A stretch of 64,000 nt of DNA from JBHIKY01 sp042139015 (GCF_042139015.1 NZ_JBHIKY010000003.1:62001-126000), one strand, 5' to 3'. Counted from the first letter of the stretch, positions 34,393-43,517 are shown. The notes: generated by a model from the letters alone, not told the origin. Made by a program: numbers and translations.

Positions 34393-35397
34393 TTATTGCT
34401 GGGCGGCCATATATTCAACGAGGTCTACGACACGGCTGGAATAACCAAACTCATTATCATACCAGGATATGACTTTCACCATATTATCTTCCATTATCAT
34501 TGTGGAAAGAGCGTCGATGGTAGAAGAATTAGAATTACCATTGTAATCGCCGGATACAAGTGGCTCTTCGCTGTAGCCGAGTACTCCTTTCAATGGCCCG
34601 CCCGCTGCTTCTTTCAGTGCATTATTTACGTCATCTACTGTTACATCCTGCTTCAGCTCTGCAACGAGATCGACGAGAGACACGTTCGGTGTAGGAACAC
34701 GCATAGCGCCTCCGTTCAGCTTGCCTTCCAATTCAGGCAGGACCAGTGCTACGGCTTTGGCAGCTCCCGTGGAAGTCGGGATAATGTTTTCAGCCGCTGC
34801 ACGGGCACGGCGATAGTCGGAGTGAGGCAGGTCCAGTATCTGCTGATCATTCGTGTAAGAGTGTACAGTAGTCATCATTCCGCGGCGGATACCGAACTTG
34901 TCATTCAACACCTTTGCGAATGGTGCGAGGCAGTTTGTTGTGCAGGAAGCATTGGACACAACATCATGCTTGGATGGGTCATACGTGTTTTCGTTAACAC
35001 CCATAACAAATGTACCGTCCACGCCCTTACCAGGGGCAGAAATAACAACTTTTTTCGCGCCGGCTTCCAAGTGCTTCGCAGCATCATCGCGGGAAGCGAA
35101 GCGGCCGGTAGATTCAATGACGATCTCAGCTCCGACTTTGTCCCAGCCGATTTCTGCTGGATTTTTTTCTGCAGTTACTCTGATTTCTTTGCCGCCTACT
35201 ACTAGATTATCCCCATTCACGGAAACCTCTTCATCAAGCTTGCCGTGCACGGAATCATATCGAAGCAGGTGAGCCAGCATTTCAGCGTCTGTGAGATCAT
35301 TGATTGCTACAACCTCTACATTGTCATTTTTAAGTGCTGCACGAAATACGACACGTCCAATTCTTCCAAACCCGTTAATTCCAATTTTCGTTGCCAT
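34393..35397 (-). CDS. gap: Glyceraldehyde-3-phosphate dehydrogenase (NAD, glycolytic)
   Basis: 334 residues. INGFGRIGR nucleotide loop, catalytic Cys in SNASCTTNCLAP, and WYDNEFGYSSRVVDL near the end. The position after cggR and before pgk identifies it as the glycolytic gapA-type enzyme. AAGGAGG precedes the ATG. It should be induced by sugars through CggR. Confidence 0.97.
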   Translation of the reverse strand: MATKIGINGFGRIGRVVFRAALKNDNVEVVAINDLTDAEMLAHLLRYDSVHGKLDEEVSVNGDNLVVGGKEIRVTAEKNPAEIGWDKVGAEIVIESTGRFASRDDAAKHLEAGAKKVVISAPGKGVDGTFVMGVNENTYDPSKHDVVSNASCTTNCLAPFAKVLNDKFGIRRGMMTTVHSYTNDQQILDLPHSDYRRARAAAENIIPTSTGAAKAVALVLPELEGKLNGGAMRVPTPNVSLVDLVAELKQDVTVDDVNNALKEAAGGPLKGVLGYSEEPLVSGDYNGNSNSSTIDALSTMIMEDNMVKVISWYDNEFGYSSRVVDLVEYMAAQQ

Positions 35398-35482
35398 GTT
35401 ACATCTTCCTCCTTAAAATAATAAGAATTTATTTCTAACCTGCATCAATGGAAATCTGCCTGTTTAACTGTACATCCGGGGA

Positions 35483-36514
35483 TTATTGCGGTATTTTATA
35501 GCCCAGCAGTGCGCGGGCCGCCCCTTCATCTGTAATGAGCAGATCACTCGGCCTGTATTTCATGTAAGCTGCGATTGCCTCTGCTTTAGAAGCACCGCCG
35601 GCTACCGTAAGAACCGTTTGTCTCTCTGTCAGGTCGTTTAATTGCAGTCCGATTGTTTTTTCCTTATGAACAATGGTGCCATCCCTGTCAAAATAATAAC
35701 CGAAGGCTTCGGCGACAGCTGCTTTTTTTCCTAAGGAGCCAAGTGTCGCAGAGCTTGTTTCCCGGCGCTCTGCCATCGTTGCAGCGTCCCCGATACCGTG
35801 TATAACAAGCTTCGACTGTCGTAAAAGCTGCACTAACTCTTTGATTCCCGGCTCGTGGATGAGCGATTCTCTTGCTTCTTCGCTGAGCTGATCCGGAACA
35901 TGCAGCAGCTTATAGTGGGCATGTGCTTTAGTGGCCATCGTGGAGCTGATAGTGCTTGACTGGATTTCCACTTTTTCACCCAGCCCCCCGCGGGCAGGCA
36001 AAAACATGACATCCTGAAAATTTGGGTGCGGCTGCATCATTTCAGCTACTGCTGCTAAAGTAGTCCCTCCCGCCACGGCTATAATATCCGATGGCGAAAT
36101 TCTATTTTTCATCAGCTGGACACAGGCACGCCCTAATTCTTTCTTTACCCAGACATAATGATCACTATTCCCGGAAACGATAATAACCTGGCCGATCTGA
36201 AGTGCGGCAGCAGTTTCTTTCTCGAGATCAGAGAGACCGAATGCAGATTTCATTGCCTCCTCGAGTCCTTCGAGCAGCGACTCGCCTTCATCAGTCAGTG
36301 TCATCCCGGCTGGATGGATTTCAACGAGACTCTGATTTTTTAAAAACGTTACTTCCCCCCGCAGAATCCGCTCCGAAATATTTAGGCTTGCCGACAATGT
36401 CCGGCGCCCGACAGGCTGCATTAAGCGGAGATATTGTAAAATTCTATACCGTTTTCCCATCACTTCAAGAACATCTGGCAGCAGTTTCTTTTGCAGTTCC
36501 AATAGGTCTCTCAT
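35483..36514 (-). CDS. cggR: Central glycolytic genes regulator CggR (SorC/DeoR family)
   Basis: 343 residues from the ATG at 36514 (MRDLLELQKKLLPDVL, matching CggR of B. subtilis). An in-frame GTG at 36574 lies inside the operator and is not the start. N-terminal winged helix (GRRTLSASLNISERILRGEV), then the SorC sugar-binding domain with AVAGGTTLAAVAE and GIGDAATMAERR that bind fructose-1,6-bisphosphate in the family. It represses its own operon when fructose-1,6-bisphosphate is low. It lies 85 bases before gap. The Shine-Dalgarno sequence is weak and distant (AAAGGCG), implying low expression. Confidence 0.93.
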   Translation of the reverse strand: MRDLLELQKKLLPDVLEVMGKRYRILQYLRLMQPVGRRTLSASLNISERILRGEVTFLKNQSLVEIHPAGMTLTDEGESLLEGLEEAMKSAFGLSDLEKETAAALQIGQVIIVSGNSDHYVWVKKELGRACVQLMKNRISPSDIIAVAGGTTLAAVAEMMQPHPNFQDVMFLPARGGLGEKVEIQSSTISSTMATKAHAHYKLLHVPDQLSEEARESLIHEPGIKELVQLLRQSKLVIHGIGDAATMAERRETSSATLGSLGKKAAVAEAFGYYFDRDGTIVHKEKTIGLQLNDLTERQTVLTVAGGASKAEAIAAYMKYRPSDLLITDEGAARALLGYKIPQ

Positions 36515-36557
36515 ATGTAATAAACCAGCGCCTTTCTTGAAGATTTTGATGGATATG

Positions 36558-36593
36558 GACTTTTTTTGTCCCACATAGACATTTTTAGTCCCG
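36558..36593 (-). promoter_or_regulatory. CggR operator (tandem half sites)
   Basis: On the minus strand CGGGAC, 6 bases, TGTC, 4 bases, TGGGAC, 6 bases, AGTC. This is the known CggR operator architecture with one mismatch in each of the third and fourth blocks. It lies between the presumed promoter and the ATG at 36514. Confidence 0.88.
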
Positions 36594-36720
36594 CTTACGG
36601 TAAAAAAAATCAGTTGGTATTCATATCATGTTCACTTTCATAGTAACAAGATTATTATATAGTGACAAGTAAAAAATCTAAAACATACAAAAGAATCTGA
36701 AAACAACCGCCTGAAGACCT

Positions 36721-36860
36721 GAACAGAGGGACAGCGTGATTTCCATCGGGCAACGAGAGGACAGCAGATCCGCTATTACTGTAATATCAGGAGATTTAGC
36801 ATACTTTTATGCCGATAACGGAACGAGTGTCCGGAGAAATGCTGTCCGCCCCGCCTGTTC
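36721..36860. repeat. 140-bp element with imperfect inverted ends
   Basis: The left end GAACAGAGGGACAGC pairs with the right end GCTGTCCGCCCCGCCTGTTC. The interior has no credible gene. It accounts for most of the gene-free stretch between the cggR promoter region and rpoN; the remainder is AT-rich. Confidence 0.4.
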
Positions 36861-36914
36861 AAAAAGTGACTCTTATATTTGCTCTTCTGTTGTGCCCCAG
36901 ACCGCAATTTTTGT

Positions 36915-36961
36915 ATAAAATAATAAGCAGCACCAGCTGCATTTAAAACATACAGCTGGTG
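36915..36961 (-). terminator. Terminator after rpoN
   Basis: The stem CACCAGCTG/CAGCTGGTG followed by a T-rich tail (CTTATTATTTT) on the minus strand, 15 bases past the stop. Confidence 0.75.
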
Positions 36962-36975
36962 AGTAGAATTGGTAT

Positions 36976-38331
36976 TTATACATATCTTTTTCTTTTGGAG
37001 GACGAGGAAATATGAAGCTCGCCTCTATATTTTGCAATTGCTCGTCTAGAAATCGAAATCCCATGCTCTGATTTGATGTGATCCGCAATCTTTTGATCTG
37101 AAAACGGTTTACTTTTGTCTTCTCCCTCTACGAGCTTTTTCATCATTGATTTAATAACTGCTGTCGACGTCTGTTCCCCTTCTCCATTGTTCATGCCGGA
37201 AGAAAAGAAGTATTTCAGTTCAAATAAGCCCTGCGGTGTCTGAACGTATTTTTTGGTAGTAGTGCGCGAGACCGTCGATTCATGAACATCTGCTTCTTCC
37301 GCGATCTCACGTAACGTAAGTGGTTTTAATGCAGATGGACCTTCCGTAAAAAAAGCACGCTGATGGTTTAGAATCGCTTCAGTGATCGCCCGGAGCGTAT
37401 GCTGGCGCTGATCAATACTTTTCAGGAGCCAGACAAGCTGTTTGTATTTGCGCTTGGCATATTCCGTAGCTTCTCCTTCTTCGTTTTTCTCAAGTAAATG
37501 CCGGTATTGGCGGTTCAGTCGTATTTTGGGAAGGCTGTCATCACTCAGCACAACGACAAAATCACTGCCGTCATGCTCAATATGGACATCGGGCAGCAGA
37601 TGGCCGGGGTGTCCTCCTCCAAAGGCTGCTCCTGGGTGCGGATGCAGCTCCTGAATAAGATCATGCGCATTTTGAATTTCTTCGAGCGTGATATCCAGCT
37701 TTTTTGCAAGCTGCGTCCATTTGCGCTCTGCAAGCTCTTCGAGGTGTTCACGTATGATCGTTTCCGCTAAAGGAAAGCTCGGTGTTTTTCTTTCAAGCTG
37801 CAGCAGCAGGCATTCCTGCAGAGATCTTGCCCCCACTCCAGCGGGTTCCAGTGATTGCAGCGTTTTGATCCAGCCCTCATATTCATTTCTCGTCACAGAA
37901 AAACGAACGGCCATTTCTTCAAATGTTCCTTCTAAATATCCGTTGTCTCCGACATTGCTGACGAGATATAACAGCATTTTCATATCTTTTTTTGAAATAT
38001 CAAGAAATCTTATTTGCTGAATTAAATAGTCAGTCAGGGAATCCTCCGTATCAATAAGTCTGTCAAAAGGCGACTGCTGCTCCTGCTCCTCTTTTTCCTG
38101 AAATTCCGGGGACTCATCGTTCCACATCACCGGCATGTCGTACCTTGGTTCTTCTTTTAATGGAGAAGTCGCTTCCTGAATGTCGATTAAAGGATTTTCA
38201 AGCGCCTGTTCTTCAATATATTCGGACAGCTCCAGCGTTGAAAGCTGTAATAGTGAAATTGCCTGTCGCAGTTCCTGCGTCATGACGAGCTTCATCGTTT
38301 GTTGTTGAAACAATCCCATCTCTAAATTCAC
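36976..38331 (-). CDS. rpoN: RNA polymerase sigma-54 factor (SigL)
   Basis: 451 residues. The GTG start at 38331 has AGGAGG 7 bases upstream. The Gln-rich N-terminal activator-interacting region (LQLSTLELSEYIEEQALENPL) is followed by the core-binding domain, a helix-turn-helix (VHESTVSRTTTKKYVQTPQGLFELKYFFS) and the RpoN box, here SRRAIAKYRGE. It directs transcription from -24/-12 promoters with AAA+ activators. A cre-like site follows its promoter. Confidence 0.95.
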   Translation of the reverse strand: MNLEMGLFQQQTMKLVMTQELRQAISLLQLSTLELSEYIEEQALENPLIDIQEATSPLKEEPRYDMPVMWNDESPEFQEKEEQEQQSPFDRLIDTEDSLTDYLIQQIRFLDISKKDMKMLLYLVSNVGDNGYLEGTFEEMAVRFSVTRNEYEGWIKTLQSLEPAGVGARSLQECLLLQLERKTPSFPLAETIIREHLEELAERKWTQLAKKLDITLEEIQNAHDLIQELHPHPGAAFGGGHPGHLLPDVHIEHDGSDFVVVLSDDSLPKIRLNRQYRHLLEKNEEGEATEYAKRKYKQLVWLLKSIDQRQHTLRAITEAILNHQRAFFTEGPSALKPLTLREIAEEADVHESTVSRTTTKKYVQTPQGLFELKYFFSSGMNNGEGEQTSTAVIKSMMKKLVEGEDKSKPFSDQKIADHIKSEHGISISRRAIAKYRGELHISSSSKRKRYV

Positions 38332-38352
38332 AGCGCTTCCTCCTCTCTGTGT

Positions 38353-38366
38353 TGTAAGCGCTTACT
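38353..38366. promoter_or_regulatory. cre-like CcpA site in the rpoN promoter region
   Basis: TGTAAGCGCTTACT matches the cre consensus TGWNANCGNTNWCA except for the last base. It sits immediately downstream of the expected transcription start of rpoN. The B. subtilis sigL gene is known to be under CcpA control, so this is likely functional. Confidence 0.75.
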
Positions 38367-38373
38367 ACACGCT

Positions 38374-38379
38374 ATTATA
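38374..38379 (-). promoter_or_regulatory. -10 box of the rpoN promoter
   Basis: A perfect TATAAT on the minus strand, 43 bases before the GTG. The -35 element (TTCCAC, 16 bases upstream) is weak. Confidence 0.5.
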
Positions 38380-38647
38380 TCATATGTGTCCTTTTGTGGA
38401 AGATGTCATTTTGTATCAATACTATTACTATTGTAACGCAATGTAAGGCCTTAATGTTCGAATATTCTATTAAATGATGGCAGAAAACCTGACGGCTCCT
38501 TACAAGTTTGAACAATTCGAAAAAAGGTTATGATAGAGGCAGGGTTTATGAACAGCTTGGCGAAAACTTATAACTACTGTCCGAGCAATAATATGGGTTA
38601 TGACAGCCGGGGACGATAAAATGATATTTTTTCTCCCTGCCTTTTTA

Positions 38648-38677
38648 TTTGACCATTATTGACCATTGGAGTATGAT
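38648..38677 (+). promoter_or_regulatory. clpP promoter with CtsR box
   Basis: TTTGACC-ATT-ATTGACC (38648-38664) matches the CtsR heptad repeat with one mismatch. The first heptad contains the -35 TTGACC, which is 17 bases from TATGAT (38672-38677). CtsR would repress clpP until heat or protein stress. The remaining gap between rpoN and clpP (38380-38640) shows no gene. Confidence 0.85.
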
Positions 38678-38769
38678 AAAAATATCAGCTAAGATACTTA
38701 GTGGCTGCTTTGCTGACCAGCCATAAAAAATCAAAATAAAGTATGATATGACAGGAGGATGAATTGGAT

Positions 38770-39348
38770 ATGAACTTAATACCAACAGTTATTGAACAGA
38801 CAAATCGGGGCGAGCGCGCGTATGATATTTACTCCCGCCTTCTCAAGGACAGAATCATTATGCTCGGGTCAGGCATCGATGACAATATTTCCAACTCTAT
38901 TGTAGCTCAGCTTCTTTTCCTGGCAGCCGATGATCCGGAAAAAGATATTTCCTTATACATTAACAGTCCGGGCGGATCTATTACTTCAGGTATGGCGATT
39001 TATGATACGATGCAGCACATTAAACCAAAAGTCTCTACTATTTGTGTAGGTATGGCTGCTTCCATGGGAGCCTTTCTTTTAACCGCCGGAGAGCCTGGTA
39101 AGCGATTCGCACTGCCGAACAGTGAAGTAATGATTCACCAGCCGCTGGGCGGAACGCAGGGGCAGGCTTCAGACATTGAAATTCATGCACGCCGCATTAT
39201 TCAAATGCGCGAGAAGCTGAACAAAATTCTTGCAGAACGTACCGGCCAGCCGCTGGAGGTAATCGAACGCGACACAGACCGTGATAACTTCATGAGTGCT
39301 GAGGACTCCAAGAAATACGGCTTGATTGATGAAGTATTATATAAGTAA
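38770..39348 (+). CDS. clpP: ATP-dependent Clp protease proteolytic subunit
   Basis: 192 residues from the ATG at 38770 (MNLIPTVIEQTNRGERAYDI), which aligns with B. subtilis ClpP; a TTG two codons earlier is also possible, with AGGAGG upstream of both. The catalytic triad is Ser98 (GMAASMGAF), His123 (MIHQPLGG) and Asp172 (DRDNF region). It forms the double heptamer used by ClpX, ClpC and ClpE. Confidence 0.97.
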   Translation: MNLIPTVIEQTNRGERAYDIYSRLLKDRIIMLGSGIDDNISNSIVAQLLFLAADDPEKDISLYINSPGGSITSGMAIYDTMQHIKPKVSTICVGMAASMGAFLLTAGEPGKRFALPNSEVMIHQPLGGTQGQASDIEIHARRIIQMREKLNKILAERTGQPLEVIERDTDRDNFMSAEDSKKYGLIDEVLYK

Positions 39349-39354
39349 TAGTTT

Positions 39355-39386
39355 ACCGCTGCGACAGCTGTCGCAGCGGTTTTTTA
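39355..39386 (+). terminator. Terminator of clpP
   Basis: A perfect 24-base palindrome (CCGCTGCGACAG and complement) followed by TTTTTT. The next 250 bases (39387-39634) show no convincing gene. Confidence 0.93.
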
Positions 39387-39634
39387 GTGATCATTCCTGG
39401 TACCTTCGAATATATTGAGCAGCAGGCAGTTACAGCTGTTTCTCCGGCCACATGTTCCGCAACAGTATGGTATTAAGATTTTGCCGGACACAGGTTCCAA
39501 TATTGGCATTTTTGAGATTAATCAAATAACGGATCTCCTCTCCGGCTACAGCAATGACGCCGAAAAAGAACCACCCGGCCAACATATTATTTCAGGAAAA
39601 TCATCCAGATAACATTCCGGGGACCGTGCTGCAC

Positions 39635-39672
39635 AAAAAGCCCCGGCAGCTGAATGGCGCCGGAGCTTTTTG
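39635..39672 (-). terminator. Terminator of the yvcI-crh operon
   Basis: The stem AAAAAGCTCCGGC against GCCGGGGCTTTTT on the minus strand, directly after the crh stop. Confidence 0.88.
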
Positions 39673-39674
39673 CG

Positions 39675-39932
39675 TTATTCTTCTTTTGCAACAAAAGCCG
39701 TAAGTGCCTCTGACGCTTCTTTTTCATCATTGCCGTCGACAATTAAATGGATCGTTTCACCGGTACGCACAGCAAGGCTCATCATACCCATAATACTTTT
39801 GGCATTAACTTTTTTTCCGCCTTTTTCAATAATTACGTCCGAATTAAAACGATTGGCTTCTTGCACAAACAATGCAGCTGGTCTTGCCTGCAGGCCCGTT
39901 TTTAATTTTACTTCGGCTGTTTTTTCTATCAA
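39675..39932 (-). CDS. crh: HPr-like catabolite repression protein Crh
   Basis: 85 residues from the TTG at 39932 (GGAGGAG 6-10 bases upstream), the exact length of B. subtilis Crh. Gln15 (TGLQARPAAL) replaces the catalytic His of HPr, and Ser46 (NAKSIMG) is the HprK phosphorylation site. It cannot take part in PTS transfer; as Crh-Ser46-P it is a corepressor of CcpA. An ATG at 39947 lies within the ribosome binding region and is not the start. It is the last gene of the yvcI-rapZ-glmR-whiA-crh operon. Confidence 0.95.
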   Translation of the reverse strand: MIEKTAEVKLKTGLQARPAALFVQEANRFNSDVIIEKGGKKVNAKSIMGMMSLAVRTGETIHLIVDGNDEKEASEALTAFVAKEE

Positions 39933-39977
39933 TCGTATCTCCTCCATTCTCTATAGCAAAAGTTATCATTCTTTTGT

Positions 39978-40940
39978 TTACGCTTTCTCATATGAAATCG
40001 TTTCTCCATTCCGAATTTTTTTCGCTAATTCGTCAATTTTTCGGAGGCGGTGATTGACACCGGATTTACTCACGGGCCCGCTCGGGATTATCTCTCCGAG
40101 CTCCTTCAGCGTCACATCCTGATGCTTAACGCGCATTTCTGCAATTTCGCGGATTTTGTCGGGCAGGTTTTCAAGACCAATTTCCTCGTCCACCAGTTCA
40201 ATGTTTTCAATCTGCCTTAAAGCGGCACCTACTGTTTTATTTAAATTGGCAGTCTCACAGTTCACCAGTCGGTTGACCGAATTTCTCATATCCTTCATGA
40301 TTCTTACATCTTCAAAATACAGCAGCGCTTGATGAGCACCAATTACATTCAAAAATTCTGAGATTCTTTCACTTTCTTTAATATAAAGTATAAACCCTTT
40401 TTTTCTTTCTAAACTTTTTGAAGCTAGATGAAATTCATTCAATAGTCCTCGCAGGGCTATGTTATGCTCTTCATATAAGGAAAATATTTCCAAATGGTAT
40501 GAGGAAGTGTCCGGATGATTGATAGACCCTCCTGCGAGAAAAGCTCCTCGTAGGTAAGCCCGTTTGCAGCATGTGTCACTGATAATCGCAGGAGAAATGA
40601 ACCGGATAAATTGAAACCCATCCTGCATGATATTCAGTTCACTTAATAGCTCCTTCGCTTTTTCCTTCATCCTCACCATGTAGACGTTGTTTTTTTTCAG
40701 CCGCATTTTTTTTCGGACGAAAAGCTCAACAGAAATGCCGGGGAATACTCTTTTAATAAGGGTATATATTCGTCGGGCAATCGCTGCGTTTTCTGTTGAA
40801 ACATCCAACTGAAGCTGCCCGTTTCCAAATGATATGGAGCCATTCATTCTGATCAGGGCGGCAAGCTCGGCTTTTGCGCAGCAATCATCCGATTCAAGCT
40901 GGGTTAACTCCTTTTTAGTCATAGCTGCAAAAGATGACAT
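39978..40940 (-). CDS. whiA: DNA-binding protein WhiA
   Basis: 320 residues. N-terminal LAGLIDADG-homing-endonuclease-like domain (FAAMTKKELTQLE...YLRGAFLAGGSINHP) and a C-terminal helix-turn-helix (LKELGEIIPSGPVSKSGVNHRLRKI). In B. subtilis it affects cell division and chromosome segregation. GGTGAAGG precedes the ATG. Canonical operon position after glmR. Confidence 0.96.
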   Translation of the reverse strand: MSSFAAMTKKELTQLESDDCCAKAELAALIRMNGSISFGNGQLQLDVSTENAAIARRIYTLIKRVFPGISVELFVRKKMRLKKNNVYMVRMKEKAKELLSELNIMQDGFQFIRFISPAIISDTCCKRAYLRGAFLAGGSINHPDTSSYHLEIFSLYEEHNIALRGLLNEFHLASKSLERKKGFILYIKESERISEFLNVIGAHQALLYFEDVRIMKDMRNSVNRLVNCETANLNKTVGAALRQIENIELVDEEIGLENLPDKIREIAEMRVKHQDVTLKELGEIIPSGPVSKSGVNHRLRKIDELAKKIRNGETISYEKA

Positions 40941-40985
40941 GGTTCCTTCACCGCCTTCTTCCTTCCATGTCTGTATCAGCAGAAA

Positions 40986-41930
40986 TTATAATTCTGTAAG
41001 TAATGCCTGCGAAACCTTTAGAGCATCGTGCCTCAGGATTGCTCCCTTTCGAAGCATAAATTCATCCTGTACTATTCTGCAGCCAAGGGTACGGATTCGA
41101 TCTTCATCACATTCGACCGGCTCCGCATGCTCTTCTGCATAGTTTTTGATAATATCCTCAGGAATATGACCATTATTAACAAATACCGTTTCCATCAGTC
41201 TGCCGCCAGTATGAGTATTGATGGCAGCAATATGATCAGAGACTGTGAATCCGTCTGTTTCTCCGGGTTGAGTCATCACATTGCATATATATATTTTACG
41301 TGCATCAGCAGCTTGAATTGCTTCTGAAATGCCGGGAACAAGCAGATTTGGAAGAATGCTCGTATACAAGCTTCCCGGACCGAGCACGATCAAGTCCGCT
41401 TCCTGAATTGCTTCTAAGCTTTCTGGCAGCGGTTCCACCGCTTTCGGCGTTAAAAATACTTTTTTAATAACCTTCATTGATTTTGGAATAGTGGATTCAC
41501 CAGAAACTACTGATCCATCGGTCATTTCTGCATGAAGCTCGATGCTTTGATTAGAGGCAGGAAATACTTTTCCCCTCACATTTAGTACAGTACTAAGCTC
41601 ACTGATGCCTCTCGCAAAGTCTCCTGTAATGGAGGTCATACCGGCCAGGAGAAGATTTCCGAGTGAATGGCCTGTGAGACCATGCCCATTTTCAAAGCGG
41701 TGCTGAAATAATTGTTCAATCATCGGTTCTACTTCAGCCAGAGCAATTAGTACATTTCTTACATCACCGGGGGGCGGGATGTTCAATTCCTTGCGCAGAC
41801 GGCCGGAGCTTCCTCCATCATCTGCCACCGTTACAATCGCCGTGATGTCCACAGGGAAATTTTTCAATCCGCGTAAAAGTACTGAAAGTCCGGTACCTCC
41901 GCCTATTACTACAATTTTAGATTTTTTCAC
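40986..41930 (-). CDS. glmR: Gluconeogenesis factor GlmR/YvcK (CofD-like)
   Basis: 314 residues. KIVVIGGGTGLSVLLRGLK and ITAIVTVADDGGSSGRLR are the signature of the YvcK branch of the CofD-like fold; LGPGSLYTSILPNLLV follows. It binds UDP-GlcNAc and controls GlmS activity and growth on gluconeogenic carbon. The GTG start overlaps the rapZ stop (GTGA). Confidence 0.94.
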   Translation of the reverse strand: MKKSKIVVIGGGTGLSVLLRGLKNFPVDITAIVTVADDGGSSGRLRKELNIPPPGDVRNVLIALAEVEPMIEQLFQHRFENGHGLTGHSLGNLLLAGMTSITGDFARGISELSTVLNVRGKVFPASNQSIELHAEMTDGSVVSGESTIPKSMKVIKKVFLTPKAVEPLPESLEAIQEADLIVLGPGSLYTSILPNLLVPGISEAIQAADARKIYICNVMTQPGETDGFTVSDHIAAINTHTGGRLMETVFVNNGHIPEDIIKNYAEEHAEPVECDEDRIRTLGCRIVQDEFMLRKGAILRHDALKVSQALLTEL

Positions 41931-42817
41931 GACGGCAGCCCTTTACTTTTCTTAATATCACGGTGGCTCGTGCTGACGGAATATTCACCAATGTACTTTT
42001 CAGCAAGATATTCGGTCAAGGTAACAGATCGGTGTTTTCCCCCTGTACAACCGATCGCTATAATAAGCTGGCTTTTGCCCTCCCGTTTATACTGTGGAAG
42101 CATAAAAGTGAGCAGATCATGCAGTTTGGCAATAAACTCTTTTGTTTCTGTCCATTTTAGCACATAGGAAGACACATCCTCCTCCAGCCCTGTTTTTGGC
42201 TGAAGATGTTCAATATAATGCGGGTTTGGCAGAAATCGCACATCAAACACTAGATCCGCATCAATTGGTATGCCATATTTAAATCCAAAAGACATAATGT
42301 TGACCGAAAAAGCATCCTTGCGGTAGCCGGAATAATACTGAATAATCCGTTCGCGCAGCTCTTTCGGCTTCATATCACTAGTATCTATGATCTGACGAGC
42401 CCTTCCTTTTAAATCCTCTAGAATACGGCGTTCATCATGTATTCCTTCCAGAGGAGCTTCCTCTGCAGCCAGCGGATGGGAGCGTCTCGTCTCTTTGTAA
42501 CGTCGAACGAGAACATTATCTCTCGCGTCCAGAAATAAAATATGTGTTGTTAAATTTGTTTTCGAGCTTAATTTATCTACAGATTCAAATAAGTGATCAA
42601 AAAATTCCCGTCCGCGCAGGTCAATGACAAGCGCTACTTTATTCATTTTCCCACCAGAGGTTTCAATCAACTCAATAAAAGTAGATATTAACGCCGGAGG
42701 AAGGTTATCCACACAATAATAGCCAAGATCTTCAAAGCTTTGTACGGCTACTGTTTTTCCTGCTCCTGACATGCCGGTTATGATAACAAGCTGAATCTCT
42801 TCATTTCCCTGTTTCAT
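41927..42817 (-). CDS. rapZ: RapZ/YvcJ nucleotide-binding protein
   Basis: 296 residues. P-loop GMSGAGKTVA at residues 14-23, FLDARDNVLVRRYKETRRSHPL in the middle, and the C-terminal IAIGCTGGKHRSVTLTEYLA. An ATP/GTPase of the YvcJ/RapZ family; in B. subtilis it influences competence. Its start overlaps the end of yvcI by 4 bases (ATGA). Confidence 0.94.
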   Translation of the reverse strand: MKQGNEEIQLVIITGMSGAGKTVAVQSFEDLGYYCVDNLPPALISTFIELIETSGGKMNKVALVIDLRGREFFDHLFESVDKLSSKTNLTTHILFLDARDNVLVRRYKETRRSHPLAAEEAPLEGIHDERRILEDLKGRARQIIDTSDMKPKELRERIIQYYSGYRKDAFSVNIMSFGFKYGIPIDADLVFDVRFLPNPHYIEHLQPKTGLEEDVSSYVLKWTETKEFIAKLHDLLTFMLPQYKREGKSQLIIAIGCTGGKHRSVTLTEYLAEKYIGEYSVSTSHRDIKKSKGLPS

Positions 42818-43308
42818 TTTCGATCCATCCCTTCTTCATCGGAAGCTTCATCGGCTTGAAAGGAAGCGTCAAGCAATTTGTAATCCGGGGTGTACCGGAA
42901 CGTACCATAAAGCACCTTATCCATGTTACCGAGCACATGCTGAAAAATATGTTTGTCTCCAGGTGCCATATCCAGCGCTGGAACGTTTGCTTTTTTCTGC
43001 CAGGCAAGATTCCCCTCCGGTGATTTTTCCCGCAGCAAGCCTTCCCAGGTTGAAGCAGCAAAGGTAAACATCATCCATTCAGAAACGATAATATCATTCT
43101 CTATTATAAGAAACGTGAAAATTCCGCGAATATGCGGATTTTTTACGATCAGTCCAGTTTCTTCCCAAAATTCCCGGACTACCGCCTCACGAACAGATTC
43201 TCCCTGCTCCATTTTTCCACCGGGAGCCACCCACCAGTTGCGGCTTGGCTTTTGGAGAAGCAGGACGCTGCCGCCGTCCTCCAGCACACAATTCGTCACT
43301 CGCTGCAT
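42814..43308 (-). CDS. yvcI: Nudix hydrolase YvcI
   Basis: 164 residues. The Nudix box GGKMEQGESVREAVVREFWEETGL is complete (catalytic Glu in REFWEE). The family cleaves nucleoside diphosphate derivatives such as 8-oxo-dGTP; the substrate here is not known. The ATG at 43308 is favoured because GAGGTG lies 6 bases upstream. First gene of the operon that ends with crh. Confidence 0.88.
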   Translation of the reverse strand: MQRVTNCVLEDGGSVLLLQKPSRNWWVAPGGKMEQGESVREAVVREFWEETGLIVKNPHIRGIFTFLIIENDIIVSEWMMFTFAASTWEGLLREKSPEGNLAWQKKANVPALDMAPGDKHIFQHVLGNMDKVLYGTFRYTPDYKLLDASFQADEASDEEGMDRK

Positions 43309-43517
43309 GCTCATCACCTCACATTACCTATTATTATACTATTTGTGACGGTTGTCTCTCAATTTATTTTAACTATTTATGATCTTAAATTAAGAAAAAG
43401 CGGGTAAAACCCGGAGGCCACTTAAAAAGTTCTTTCTAATCTGAAAGAGCTGTTAACGTTTGTTGTGGTTTCTCACGAATCGTTTATCGCTCATCGTGGA
43501 ATCAACAAAGATAAAAC

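Noticed and set aside
36736..36918. 60-residue frame between cggR and rpoN
   Set aside because: It lies inside the element with inverted ends and the rpoN terminator region and has no Shine-Dalgarno sequence.
39415..39612. 65-residue frame between clpP and crh
   Set aside because: No ribosome site and no recognisable motif; both flanks are terminators. It could be gene debris but nothing supports a product.
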